64,000 nucleotides of DNA from Lutjanus erythropterus (taxonomy: Eukaryota > Chordata > Actinopteri > Lutjaniformes > Lutjanidae), in NCBI GenBank assembly GCA_020091685.1, contig CM034599.1:32031920-32095919 (forward strand), read 5' to 3'. The first letter of the stretch is position 1, and each line of letters starts with the position of its first letter. The notes below the pieces were generated by a model, which searched no databases, had not been told where the DNA came from, and saw only the letters and a program-made list of their open reading frames with translations. The translations under genes were made by a program, and so were the position numbers. Shown here one piece after another: positions 1-11,338 of the stretch.

Positions 1-464
1 TTTATATGTTGGTGGGATTTTGTAGGGCAGTAATCTCTTTATGGATTCATCAGCTGTTGCCACAAAAACCAGATCTTCTGTTGGTCTGGCTTCCGCACTG
101 TGACTGTGGACGAAGACAAAGAGAAGCTGATAGAGAAGAAGAAGAGGAGGAAGGAAGAAGAGCACGAGGGCGGCGCTATGACTGAACTTAAAGCTGCGGC
201 GCTCCCCAGCTGGAACACAAACATCAGCACTCATTCTGGGTTCAACTCCTTGGTGGTCCGAGGAGAGCCATATTTCAAGTCTCCTCCGACAGACTTACGA
301 TGTCGACGGCGGAGGTATTTCACTCACAGGCTGAAGCGGCATGTTGACTTTGCAATAGAGGGAGCCGTTAACAACCATCGACATAAGGCCCGCAGACTCA
401 AGGAATCGTTCCCTGGAAAGCCGCACTTAGCTCCGCTCGCCCATTTTTCAGGAGCAGACTGAAT
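1..464 (+). other. CpG-containing open segment, possible exon or regulatory block
   Basis: A 120-codon frame from ATG at 100 to TGA at 462 is the only one in the first kilobase with gene-like composition. It starts with a Lys/Glu-rich stretch (residues 8-22), and residues 68-103 are rich in Arg, Lys and His. I recognise no domain. The block carries several CpG dinucleotides (around 168-210 and 290-315), unlike the AT-rich sequence that follows. There is no clear splice donor or acceptor to define an exon. The simple charged composition argues against a conserved protein, so a conserved non-coding element or an untranslated first exon is at least as likely. Confidence 0.2.
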
Positions 465-3400
465 TCTGTCATCTATAAATTCACCCATAAAGGAGCTGTG
501 GTGTGCGTGTGCGCGTTTTGGCGTTTGCAGCTACTTGTCAAAGCATTCCTTTAACATACAAGATAATATATTCATAGGTCTATTTTACTCTCATGCATAA
601 CACAGCACAGATCCTCGGGGCTTCCATTAATGAAGACCTGCTGAACACACATTTACACACACATGGTGGCGTGTTCTGTAAACTGCCAGGAGAGCTCCAC
701 CTGCATTCATGTATAGTCCAAAGAAACTGTGCGCTTTTGTTACTGTTAGCACTGTTAAAGCTACAGGGAGAGGAGAGTTCAAAGTTCTCTGGTCTCTGCG
801 GGGATGAAAGAGGCTGCCATGAAAGCACCAAGAGGACCTCATCCATAATGAATGCAGACAGGAGGTGAATCACCAATGCAAGACGGGTGCTGCAAGTATA
901 ATTTCAACAAATTTCAACCACGCCGCTGTTTTACTGTCACTCTCCACAATAGTGATTGAGTCTGGCTGAAAGTGTGTGTCGATTGTGTTGCTGTAGGCCT
1001 GTGATGTGCGGCTTTCCAAAACAGCTGGATCGGAGCCAGTATTAGCTCTATGTCTAATTTTCACTCTGCTGTGTTTGCTGTGTAATTGTCACCAGAGTCC
1101 AGCGTGACCCAACCTGTGATTAAACACAGTCACTTACTCATCACTCACTTGTGTTCTTTGAAAAATGTCTGTCAATTAGCGCAGCAGCTGTGCTCCTGCA
1201 GCTGTTAATGTGTTTTTTTCATGATGTGCCTAGCTTGAGGCTATCAGAAGCAAATATTTTTTGGCACTTTTTGAACGCAGCAAAACCAACGACAACGTTA
1301 TCCTTGCAGTCTGTGATCACACTGACCTCCTTGGCCTTCGATTGTCCGCACTCTTCACTGGCTATTGTCTTTATGCATCTATTTTAGCTATCACCTAGCC
1401 TACATCTCTGTTGGGGCAGCGATGTCCCCTTATTGGAGGATACGGGGTAAAAGGTTGTGCCAGTGTCAAAAATATTGCAAAATCATTTTTACTTAGAAAT
1501 TTTCCAGGGGAAAAAAACATATCAACGTATGTATGTGTTATAAAATTGTTCTCACCCAGCCCGCCCACAATTAGTTAATGTTTTTGACTGTGAATTTAAT
1601 ATAAATGTATTGGCTACCTGTTACATTCATCACCTCATCCATGATCATACTGCTGACATTCTCACAATCAAGTGTCCCAGTGTGACAGTGAGCACCAGGC
1701 AAGCTCTGCTCATTGATTTTATTATTTACACCTGTGCTTTTCCTGCTGTCACATGTCAAAATGTCTTGTGTGAAAAAATACTGCGATCATCACTTCTTAT
1801 ATTATATGGTGTCTGAGTGTCCTGCAGTGTTAGTGGAAGAAGGCAACCTCACCTGAAATAAGGACTGCCTCTGCTGAAATAATAAATATTTATCCAAAAA
1901 ATAATTTCACACAACACATGTATAATTGCAAGACAAGGTGCATAAGGATCTAGCTGACAGTAAAAAAGTAGGTGAAGCAACAACAACAACAACAAAAAAG
2001 ACAGAAAGAAAGTAACCCTAAAGCTTCTTATACATTAATGTTCTTTATTCAGACATGACAGGAGATTTATCAAAGAAAGATCGTGAGACAAAGAGAGCAA
2101 GAGAGAACGATGCAATAAAAACGTTCTCTCACAGGCTGCAACGCTTGTTTTGCCATTTAAACCGCAATTAATGACCATCATGAGTGCGGGGGACACTTAA
2201 ACCACTGATCCACTGATGCATTTTCATATCAGTTTCATCATTTAATGTTGTTAGAGTGCAAATTCTGCTGCCTGTTTTTAATGTCCAACAACGCACAAGC
2301 ATTGAACAGCGGGACGTTAAGTTGGAACTCTTGTTTAATTGTTATTTAATAAAGCCTTTTAGCTAGATGTTAATTTATTCATCCGCACAGTTGGCATGAG
2401 TGAAAATTTTAAAACACAAGGAGAATCTCAAAAAGAATATCAAAGGGGCTTCTTTTACCTCTTTTGCTCCAGTCACACAGCAAGGGGAAAATATTTTTCA
2501 TCAGCTGATCAAATACAAGAGGAATCTCCTTAACAATTTCAAATGATTAAACTGATTTAATTTTCTTTTGTGCATCAGAAATAATACTTGAGATAATACA
2601 TTTATTACAGTGATTACATAAGACACACATTTCTAGCTCTATCTGTCTGCATTTTTAACCATGGTGCTGCAGCTTTCATGTTGATCACTCAGTTCAGACT
2701 TGCAGTGTCTTAGTAATACAGTAATGTTACTGGGCTCAACCTAGTCTGGATTTTACTGGGCTAACTTGCCATCAAATTAACCAACTCATTCTTATCCCAA
2801 CTCTTATATAACAGCATTTTCGTCACCAGCCCTTTGACCCTTTTTGACACTAATGTGCCTGTCATTGACTCCAATATTAACCCATTTCCTGTGCTATATG
2901 ATGCAAACCCTGGTCTCCTGGTTGAAAGTCCTGTCTTTGTTTGAGCCATCCATCCTCCCTTTTTCCTTCAGATGTGGACTTCTCCTTCATTAGCCCCCCA
3001 GTAGAAGGCATTTTGTCATTGCCTTCTGACAGGCGATGACACAGTGCCTTCTGCCAGGGGGGGCTAACAGCTCAATCAGGCAAAATCAGCATTGTATGTG
3101 TGAAGAAAATTTGTCTGAAGGTTCTTGAAGTTTGATCTTTAAGTACGTGTAAATTTGGACTCATATTTTAATGTCCAGAAAAAAAAAATTAATAAATGTT
3201 TCAATAATGATGCTCAGGATGCTCTTATCTGTTTGCCCTCTGCGCGTCCTTCAGAAAAAATGAGAGGAAATACAAGAACCACAAGTACCACTTAAGAGAA
3301 ATAACATGTTATGGTTGGTATGTTGAAGATTTATTGAAGTGAGATGTTTGGTCTGCCTGCAGCTTGCAGCCTGTTTTCAAATCCAGTGTTTCCACTTATA

Positions 3401-3640
3401 ACTTCAAGGCCTCTGCCAACCAAACTCTCCAAGTGGAGGAGTTGAGGTGCATTTGCTACCCTCATTATTTAGCCACAATTCCCCCAAAAGGTTATTATTA
3501 GCCGCAGGAAGGATGATTATGAAAATATGTTATTGTAGGGCAGGAAAGCCCTTAGGTCCTGTCAGTCAGTAGCAGGCCTGATGCTGTGCTGGCTGGAGCA
3601 CTGCTCTGGGCCCACAGCTGTGTCTTGTCTGTTGGCAGGA
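465..3640. other. no supported gene
   Basis: AT-rich sequence with only short open frames on either strand, none with recognisable protein motifs. The only simple repeat is a (CAA)n run at about 1976-1996. A short duplicated phrase (GCCTTCTG) occurs near 3020-3050. I see no transposon ends. Confidence 0.5.
1976..1996. repeat. (CAA)n microsatellite
   Basis: Seven near-perfect CAA/ACA units run into a short A tract. Confidence 0.8.
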
Positions 3641-3660
3641 TGTGTGTGTGTGTGTGTGTG
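3641..3660. repeat. (TG)10 microsatellite
   Basis: A perfect TG dinucleotide run is followed by CATGCATG. This kind of dinucleotide repeat is common in teleost intergenic DNA. Confidence 0.95.
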
Positions 3661-4192
3661 CATGCATGTTTTCCGATGTGTGTATTTTTAGTCCTTGTGA
3701 GTGTGTCAACAGTTTCTCTTGATCACGCTTGTTTTGAGTTTTATTATGCACTCATGTGAGAGAGTGTTTATGTGTCAGTTTGTGCATGGCTACATGCATT
3801 GGATTGACTGCATACGCTTCACTTGTGTGTGTGAATACTGTATTGTAGGAATGTGTCTGAGCTCTAATTTGGGTTGGAGCTATTTCAGAGAGAGGACCCA
3901 GCTGATTGGCTGCCTCCGCGCTGACATCATCACGGGCTCTGAGGAGCAACAAGCTCGCCAGGATTTGTCTGTGACTCACGCTCAGTCTACAATCTGTAAT
4001 GTGCCAGTTTACAGCACACAGTCAACAAACACTGGGCTTATATTATATGGCACAATGAAGGAACACATGGATGAGGCTACAGAGGGCCTGTGTGCCCATC
4101 TGCACATCGAAAATCATTTCATTGGTTGAGATGAGCTTCAGTGGGAGGAGCCAAAAACAATGATTTTTCATTGGGATAGGGATTAAAGGATA
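3661..4192. other. no supported gene
   Basis: A 142-codon frame runs across 3701-4129, but it is Cys/Ser-rich with no domain and begins beside the TG repeat. I treat it as a chance frame. No repeat ends are visible. Confidence 0.45.
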
Positions 4193-4340
4193 AGTCTGGC
4201 ATTATTCTATATATTTCTTATTGATAAAAAAAATCCTGTGAAAAGACTAAAACCAACAACTTGGATTATCTCACAGTTAATTACTCAGGCTGTGGCAAAT
4301 CTTAAATCTTTGAAAACAGGTCACAGATATAACTTCTGTA
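4193..4340 (+). repeat. interspersed teleost repeat fragment (AAAGGATAAGTCTGGCATTA type)
   Basis: The segment starts with an AAAGGATAAGTCTGG phrase. That phrase closely resembles the terminal AAAGGTATAGTCCGG at 53345 and, inverted, the end of the element finishing at 34958. Internal text (GAAAAGACTAAAACC) matches a fish repeat as I remember it. The right boundary is unclear. The likely class is a non-autonomous DNA element. Family assignment rests on memory. Confidence 0.4.
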
Positions 4341-5774
4341 GCTTTAAAGGATGTGCTGATCAATTTTTTTTGGTCAAGAATATTTCTGTTTGTTTCTTTT
4401 TTGTTTGGCTTTTTAAAAAATATACTTTATTAGATAAAATAAATGAACACAGAGTGGTGTAACCTTAAAATTTTGCACACTACATCTTAGCCTGTCTTGC
4501 CCTCTGGTGTGCATGAGCTACAGGTTATATGAACTTCTTTTTAAAATACAAAAATGTTAAGTTGTCTTATCATATTGGCCATGAGAAGCAGATAATTATT
4601 GATTACCAGTACCGGCTCAAAAAAAAAAAAAATCCATATTGTGCATCCGAACTGGCTTCATCATATGTGGAGGGCTTGAGATCCTTCCACTGTGATTCTT
4701 TTTCTCAAACAATTATAGTTTCGACCAGCGAGATTATTTCTGCCTCAAAATTAGCTTTGTCTCAGGGAAATATTTGTAGAATTAGAGCTCGGCTCTGACA
4801 ACATTTTGTGAAATTATTTTTATCGTTTCATGCTGTTCAGTCGAGCTCAGAATATGTGTTTCTGTGTGTACTCCCAACTGTATGTGCTGCACCATCTGTT
4901 TGCATTATATCACACATCCTGTCGTCTCTTGGAAACTTCGGATGTTGGATGTATGCCTCTGCACCTTGACGGATTCTTACACATTTGTTTTATGTAGTGA
5001 TAAAATCTGAAAGAAGTAAACCTAATTGTGTGCGGTAATTGCATGATTTGCATTTTCATCTTCATTTTTCTCTACAAATGATTTCTCTCTTCATCCTATC
5101 AAGAAAAACGGGCTTAGAACTAAATACTCTTACTCTTAATTGGGTAGTGACAGATTGTCTAGGTACATCTTCATCTCCTAAAATACAGAAATTAGGGTAA
5201 TTCATGACTACATATACAAGACCATATCATTTCCAGACATAAAGTGGTTTTGATGACGTTTTGGCAAAATAATATGGAAACAGAACGAACCAAGATGACA
5301 TAAAAACTCTCAGATGCTCAAAAATAATTTGTACAGATGGGTTGCAAGTATTTTTTTTTACTGAATGTCAAGCCTCATAGCTTCTTTTAATTTGCTACAT
5401 AAGTAATCTGCTACTGAGCTTCAGTGCCAAGAGAGATGATTGAGCGGCTGTAATGATTTGTTCACATACCACAGTTAGAAATCAAAAGCTGCAAAGGCTT
5501 GTTAAGTAACAGCAGTAAAACCACAGTCAGTGCTGCACAGAGCAGATTTAGCTGTCTGGTACTTCAGAACGATAGTTTCATTTTCCTTTTATTTATTGGT
5601 GCTCATGTTCGTTGTTCCTGGTGTATGTTACAATATGTCAAGTCTGTCTTTCAAGGTCCTGGTGTCTCTGCCAGATACATGAGTAAATACTGTCACCAAG
5701 ACAGATTCCTGCATCCATCTGGCAGGCATATTAACTTCACAGACAATAATCAGTTTCTTATTGCGGATTTTGAT
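4341..5774. other. no supported gene
   Basis: AT-rich sequence with short open frames only, poly-A and poly-T runs (for example 4620-4632), and no recognisable coding or element termini. Confidence 0.5.
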
Positions 5775-5776
5775 TA

Positions 5777-6857
5777 CAACCCCAGTTCCAAAAGAAAGTT
5801 GTGACCTTGTAAAATAGAAATAAATACAGAATCCAATTATTTGCAAAACTTTTAAACCTATATTGAATTGAATAGAGTACAAAGACAAGATATTTAATGT
5901 TCAAACTGATTAACTTTCTTGTTTTTTGTAAATATAGACTTACTCTGAATTTCATACCTGCAACAGGGGCATGTTTATCACTGAGATACGACACCTTTTC
6001 TTTTAACAACATCCAGTAAATGTTTGGGAACTGAGGACACTGATTGTTGAAGTTTTGAAATTGAAATCCTTTGCCATTCTTGCTTGATATATGATGTCAG
6101 GTGCTCAACAGTCTGGGGTTTCTGTCATTGTGTTTTGCGCTTCATAACGCGCCACACATTTTCATTAGGAGACATGTCTGGACTGTGGGCAGGTCAGTCT
6201 ATTTCCCAAAACTCCTTCACCCTGAAGCCACACCATTGTAACACACGCAGAATGTGTCGGGACATAGTCTTACTGAAATAAGCAGGGACGTCTCTGAAAA
6301 AGATGTCATCTGGATGGCAGCATATGCTGTTCCAAAAACTGTATGTATTTTTCAGCATTAATGGGGTTTTCACAGATGTGACAGTTACCCATGATGCCAC
6401 TGGCACTGACACACCCCCATACAATCTGTGATGGTAGTATTCTTTATACAACAATTTTAAATGCAGTGACACCTGAGGGGTCGAAGGTCACGGACTTTCA
6501 ATTTTGGTTTCTGGCCTTGCCCCTTACGAGATTTCTCTGGATTCTCTGAGTCTTTTAATGATACTATGGATTGTAGATGGTGAAATTGTCAAATTCCTGC
6601 AGTTTTGTGTTGAGAAAAGTTCTTGAACTGTTGGACTATTTGCCTATGCAGATTTTCACTAAGTGGTGAACCTCACCGCAGCCCTGCTTGTGAATGACTG
6701 AGCTTTTCAAGGATGCCCCTTTTATTCCCAGTCATAGTATTATCACCTGTTACCAGTTAACCTGTTTACCAGTGGAGTGTTCCAATTCCATTTTTCCTCA
6801 TCCCAACTTTTCTGTATAATTACAAAAACAGTAAGGTTTATCAGTTTGAATGTTTTT
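5777..6857 (-). mobile_element. internally deleted class II DNA transposon with transposase remnant
   Basis: The left terminus (ACAACCCCAGTTCCAAAAG at 5777) follows a TA and matches the end of a very abundant fish DNA transposon as I remember it. Reading the minus strand from about 6215 down to 5960 gives a frame-broken C-terminal transposase remnant. It contains NENVWRVMKRK and a following YIKQEWQRIS / VPKHLLDVVKRKG stretch, resembling the region after the last acidic residue of IS630/Tc1-type DDE transposases. At 6440-6830 the sequence resumes with text that belongs near the other end of the autonomous element, so the middle of the gene is missing. The right end stops near 6857, in text that inversely matches 5888-5915 (GTTCAAACTGATTAAC region), so the outer right terminus is absent. 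The superfamily label is tentative. Confidence 0.7.
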
Positions 6858-7419
6858 AAAAATTCATGATTCTTCTCAATGAATGTTCATGTTCAGTCGA
6901 TTTTTTTTTCAGTTGTATCCCTCACAGCAACAGACCACATAAAAAGGGCTTTTTGCCACTTATTAAAGGCATGGAGTGGTTACAGATGGGTTTGTGTTTT
7001 GTGTTGTGTGTGGTCAGCTGCATGCAGCCGTCTGGAGGCTGCATGGCTGTTGTTGTCGTTGCTGTTGCTGTGGCTGCTGCTTGATAATGAGCCTCTGGCA
7101 CTGAGCTGCTGTCAGTCTGGCAGACAGACAGGCCTTCGCCCTGGTCACTGCCTCCTCATGCCATCTGGGTCCCTGCACTGAGAGGGGAGGACAGGGACAT
7201 GCCAATGGGAGGACACGGGATAAGGTCATACACACAGTGGCCTACTGACTGGCTCACTCACTGTCTGACTGACTGACTGACTTGTTTTCTGTCTCAAGGC
7301 TGGATTGGACAGGTTTTGTCAGATCTGAGTGTTTTTTAAAAATGACAAAATGCATCAGTGAATATAAAATCAGATGTGTAGTGTCTGAGGTGTTTCTTAT
7401 GACTCAAAGATAGAGCAAC
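6858..7419. other. no supported gene; trinucleotide-like run
   Basis: An imperfect (GTT/GCT)n stretch at about 7047-7082 gives Val/Leu/Ala or Gln runs in overlapping frames. A short TGAC tandem lies near 7262-7281. No gene is supported. Confidence 0.5.
7047..7082. repeat. imperfect GTT/GCT trinucleotide repeat
   Basis: About twelve units of TTG/TCG/CTG-type triplets. Translated in any frame it gives low-complexity runs, which explains the overlapping open frames here. Confidence 0.65.
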
Positions 7420-8168
7420 AAGACTAAGAGTGGACAGCCATGCCAGTGGCTCTGTAAGGCTGTACTTATGCACAGTGGTGCTTTGAGCCAAATGCTAATG
7501 TCAGCACAACACACTCTCAATAACAATGCTACCATGTTGATGTTTAGCAGATGAAATATTTAACATCTGCTGAGGCTGTTGCAATAACCACTATTTTGAA
7601 ATACCTTGCTATTTACAAGCCAACTGCAGACTTTAGCAAGTGACCACAACAGCCACTATGTTTGTGTGTTTTCTTTTTCATGAGACTATAGGCCCTCTTG
7701 TTTTACACTTTAAGGCTTGATACATGAATGATTAAAAACTTTGACAAGCAGTACAGAGGCCAGCAAGAGTTCAAGTTCAATGATGGATTGAAACCGACTG
7801 TCTGTGACCAGACCTCAAACTTGGAAGCTGTAAGGTTTGCCATGATTTATGTTGTTTTAGTGTGTATTTTGCTGGTTAACCTGTTGAACTCAACAATAGC
7901 ATGTTGCACAACTAATGTGGCAATATGCATTGTAATATCAAGGGACAGTCCAGAGAAACTGTGTAAAAGTTAAGCCTTATTTGAAGCCAACTAAATAATG
8001 AGAGAAGTAGGTTGGACGCTGGTTAGCCCTAACATGTACTGTACAGCACTGTAGTTTAACATGTGAGCATGCTAATATTTACAGAAAGTACAGCTGAACC
8101 TGATTGAAATGCCATTCATTGTGTGGCATTTAGTCATAAACCAAAGTTCTGCACAAAAATTGAACTGA
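7420..8168 (-). repeat. old teleost interspersed repeat, split by an insertion
   Basis: 7420-7565 carries GACTAAGAG, TCTGTAAGGCTGTACTTA, GTGCTTTGAGCCAAATGC and TTGATGTTTAGCAG. This is the reverse strand of the repeat also seen at 28160-28252 and 41270-41420. The series resumes at about 8035-8168 with GCATGCTAATATTTAC, AAAGTACAGCTGA and AGTCATAAACCAAAGT. The roughly 470 bases between (7566-8034) do not fit the family, so they look like a later insertion or diverged filler. The class of this repeat is not clear from the sequence. Confidence 0.55.
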
Positions 8169-8169
8169 T

Positions 8170-8606
8170 AAGGCTGGAGTTATACTTGCTGGTTGACCAT
8201 GCGTTTGTGTAGACAATCTGCGCTGTGTAGCGAAGTGAACTGTTCATGACGTGGCTGCTTGTCTATGCATTTTATTGCAAAACACCAATAGAGGGCACAA
8301 CAGAGAACACAGACCATAAACTGCACATTAAAATATCATCTTTCCATCATCTTCCGCCATGCACGTAGTTTCCGTGTTTCAACATCGACTTCTAAAACTG
8401 AACTTATCTGTCGCCAGCTGTTGTGGCAAGCATGTTTGTCGCTGTGTAACAACAACAATATGTCGTAAAGATTTAGGTTGCTGCGGACTTGTTCAATGGG
8501 CCTGTTCTCACAACTTTCCGCCATTCCACTGCATTCTGCCTCTAAACTGCTCCTATCGATCATTTGTGTATTGCATCTTGTGGACACGTAGTGTTGATTT
8601 CTGAGG
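8170..8606 (-). mobile_element. PIF/Harbinger-like element fragment with MADF-like remnant (copy 1)
   Basis: This segment aligns along its length with 32143-32649. Shared landmarks are TTGACCATGC, GCAAAACACCA, AGAGGGCACAACAGAGAAC, CCATCATCTTCC, ACTGAACTTATCTGTC and TGCGGACTTGTTCAATG. On the minus strand (8336-8530) it encodes a decayed peptide with IEQVRSNLNLYDILL, NSWRQISSVLEVDVE and RAWRKMMER. That spacing of I..V....LYD, W..I and W+..+ is typical of MADF/trihelix DNA-binding domains, as in the accessory protein of PIF/Harbinger transposons. The left end is present; the right inverted repeat seen in copy 2 is missing, so this copy is truncated. Family membership is inference. Confidence 0.55.
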
Positions 8607-9618
8607 AAAATGAAATTTAATGGCAATATTTCCTTTAAATGTCTGACTGGCTATTCCTCAAAATAAACACGTAAATGGAGAATTCCTATTCATTTTTGAA
8701 ACTTTTTTTCTTAGGACTGACTAACCAGTGCATTCAAAAAAAGATTTTCTGCCACCTTTTCATCAAACCTAACTCTAACTCCAGTAAGAAACTGAGCTCC
8801 CTGGATTTGATGAATGTCAATGACTGGCCTGGGCTGTGTGCAGTCTACTGTGTGCTGCTGTAAGAAGTCAAAACATTAAATTGCAGAATGAGAGCAGTAG
8901 GGACCAATACAGTAAGCCCTGTCCCGTTGACTAATAAGGCTTTAAACAACTCCATCTGTGATAATCTACTAAGTTTCCCCCTAATGCGAACCATATGGAG
9001 CCATAAATCCTGCCTGAGATACTCAGCCTTATTTTGGACTGCATATTTGCTGACAACATACCGCAGCATTGACAAGACACTCCGCAGCCCGGCCCCTCCA
9101 CGTCCACGCTTCTCAGATCATTATGCAGCCACTCATGTAAACAGGCCTGTCCTGTGTAGAAATACTGCACAAGCACCGACGAGCTGACCTCAGATGTGTC
9201 ATTAAACGGGGCTCTCCCCCTGAAGCCGAACCCCCACCTCTGCTTAATTATGCATGTGGGCTGAGCAATCAGTCTCCCTGTACGCTACTGTACACTCTAT
9301 CGTGCTGCTTCCTTGAGCGCGCAAGCTGATTATGGAGCTTTGGCAGTCCAAGCACTTTGAATTATTTAAATCTCCGTTAAGCCCGCCGTACATATATCAA
9401 TGGAAGAAATGGATTAGGGGTTGACATGTTTTTCCTCTGGCTTTGCCCCCTACTTGCCTCTTCCTTCGAACCTGACAAACACTCCACGTGAATCATAATT
9501 CGGTGCCTTTCAAAGAAATGGCAATTTTTCTAATTCCCCATTGAAGCGTATTTCACAGTGGATGTTGCTTTTAGCCGTATTGAGGTTGAGATTACGCTGT
9601 TGGATTAAGGATTGTTTT
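8607..9618. other. no gene; candidate conserved non-coding block
   Basis: 8880-9480 is free of repeats and simple sequence and is balanced in composition. It has homeodomain/POU-like words such as TTAATTATGCATG at about 9243-9255. Open frames exist on both strands (8888-9187 and 8931-9176) but have no domain. It may be a regulatory element; nothing in one sequence alone can prove it. Confidence 0.3.
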
Positions 9619-9645
9619 TGTGTGTGTGTGTGTGTGTGTGTGTGC
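9619..9645. repeat. (TG)n microsatellite
   Basis: About 13 perfect TG units. Confidence 0.95.
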
Positions 9646-10540
9646 AGAGTTCTCAGTGTGTATAAAGGTCCAGTGAGAGACATGGAGAGGGCTTTTGTGC
9701 ACTCAGAAGGGCCCACCCTGGAGAGCAGGGCTCGTCCGAGGGAGGCCTTCATGTGGGTGGGCTGTGGAGAGGTGATGGATCCCCTTTTCACACAAACCCC
9801 CGGAGGAAAGCACACAATCAATATCCTGCTGTCTGCCTCCAGTGCCAATAAATGAAAACATGGCGGCGTAAAGAGATGAATAAATAAAGGGGGGCACTCT
9901 TTTTTACATTAGGGGCGGGATTGCACACAAAGCCGAGCAGATACCGCTTTTAGAGAGACTATAATAGTCTCTCCGTCTCTCAGCGGGACGCTTGCTGCAA
10001 ATTTATGTTTGCAGCTAACAGATTTGTTCACAGGGCAGAAAACAAGCAGTGTTTATTCAGTGAAGTGCAAGCTGGCTCAGATTTGTATAAATGTTTCAAT
10101 TAAGCCTCGTGAAAATCGATGGCGTAACATTTCCTCGCCGCTCTTTCTGTCTGCAGGTTGGCTGCGGATGACAGCTGCAGCTTAGGTGTCAAGATCGGGT
10201 GTTAAATTTGTAAATAGGTCTTTTTCCTGTCAACTGACATGAAATTACAGCTGGGGGTAATAGAACAGAGGAGCTGTCTGTCAGGTGGGAAGGAGAGGGA
10301 GGAAGAGAGGCCAGAGGAGAGCGACGTGCCCATCAGGGTGGATGAGTGACAGGGGATGAGAGAAGCTCTTCAATCCACTCTCTCAGGCTGCCACAGAAAT
10401 GAATTCATGTCTCCTCAATTGCACCATTACTGGAGAGGGAGAGCAAAGGAAAAGGCTTTCTGAGCTTTTCATGCAGTCAAGGGAAACCAGAAGTGGGACT
10501 TGCTGTGTTTTACTGATCCTTAAGTGCTCCATAATGGTGA
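9646..10540. other. no supported gene
   Basis: Unique-looking sequence. Frames at 9541-9855 (+) and 9510-9848 (-) run through the TG repeat and have no domain. A purine-rich stretch (GGAGAGGGAGGAAGAG) lies at about 10291-10306. Confidence 0.45.
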
Positions 10541-10762
10541 TAATACTGTATGTCTTCTCAGTTGTATGGCTATGCTAATCCTATAAGTGAGATGTCCCTC
10601 GTGGCAAAGAAAGTCTGGCAATCACTGAATTCACACACTTGTGCTTGATCTGATTGCCAACAAAGGCACTCTACAGTTTCCGCAGTATTGGCACTGCAGT
10701 TCTCAGTTAGATTGCAGTTATATGGCGGCATATCTGCGACTGGCAAATGCTAATGTATCCTG
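10541..10762 (+). repeat. interspersed repeat, copy a (paired with 12649-12860)
   Basis: Aligned by eye, it matches 12649-12860 in the same orientation at roughly 75-80%. Shared anchors are CTCAGTTGTATG, TATGCTAATCCTATAAGTG, CCCTCGTGGCAAAGA and GCTAATGTA. It is probably a dispersed fish repeat, not part of a gene. Confidence 0.65.
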
Positions 10763-11336
10763 AAAAATTACTTTTACAATGAGAAGGTAATTGGATCATC
10801 TTAAAAAACTCTTAACCCTGCCCTGGCATGAATTCTAAAAAAAAATGTTTCTCTGTAAAACCTTATACCGAACAACATTATTTAATGTTTATTTGTGTAG
10901 GAACAAGTATGTAGAATAAAACAATGCCACACACCACAGCATTTATAGCCTAAGCTAATTTGCAATGCCTGTCCCAAGCGGGGCCTTTAAAGACCCCGCA
11001 ACAAATACACAAGAGACAGTATAAAAAAACAACAATCTTTGGAAAAGGGGGTAATTAGCTTAGTTTTCATGCTTAAGTAACTTAGTTTTCCAAAACATTA
11101 TGTGGGTCACATTCATTCATTTTTTTTCATTATTAAAACATATTTAGAATAATAATATATAAAATGTTTTAAAATATGTATGAGACATTATTTAAAATGT
11201 TTTGTCATGTTGGTTATTGCATGTGACCTGGATTTCAGATGTAGCCTGCAGTGGTGGAAGTTATAATCATCCCTGGGCTGATCAGAACGATCTCATTTAT
11301 GAATGGTGAAAAACCTGAAGTCTACAATGATTAACA
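10763..11336. other. no supported gene
   Basis: AT-rich sequence with short poly-A/T runs; no frame longer than 60 codons. Confidence 0.5.
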
Positions 11337-11338
11337 TA

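Noticed and set aside
3701-4129. 142-codon plus-strand frame beside a TG repeat
   Set aside because: No domain and no coding context; the opposite strand is also open over 3752-3979.
9510-9855. Overlapping frames on both strands (112 and 104 codons)
   Set aside because: Both run through the (TG)n repeat, giving Cys-Val or Thr-His runs; no domain.
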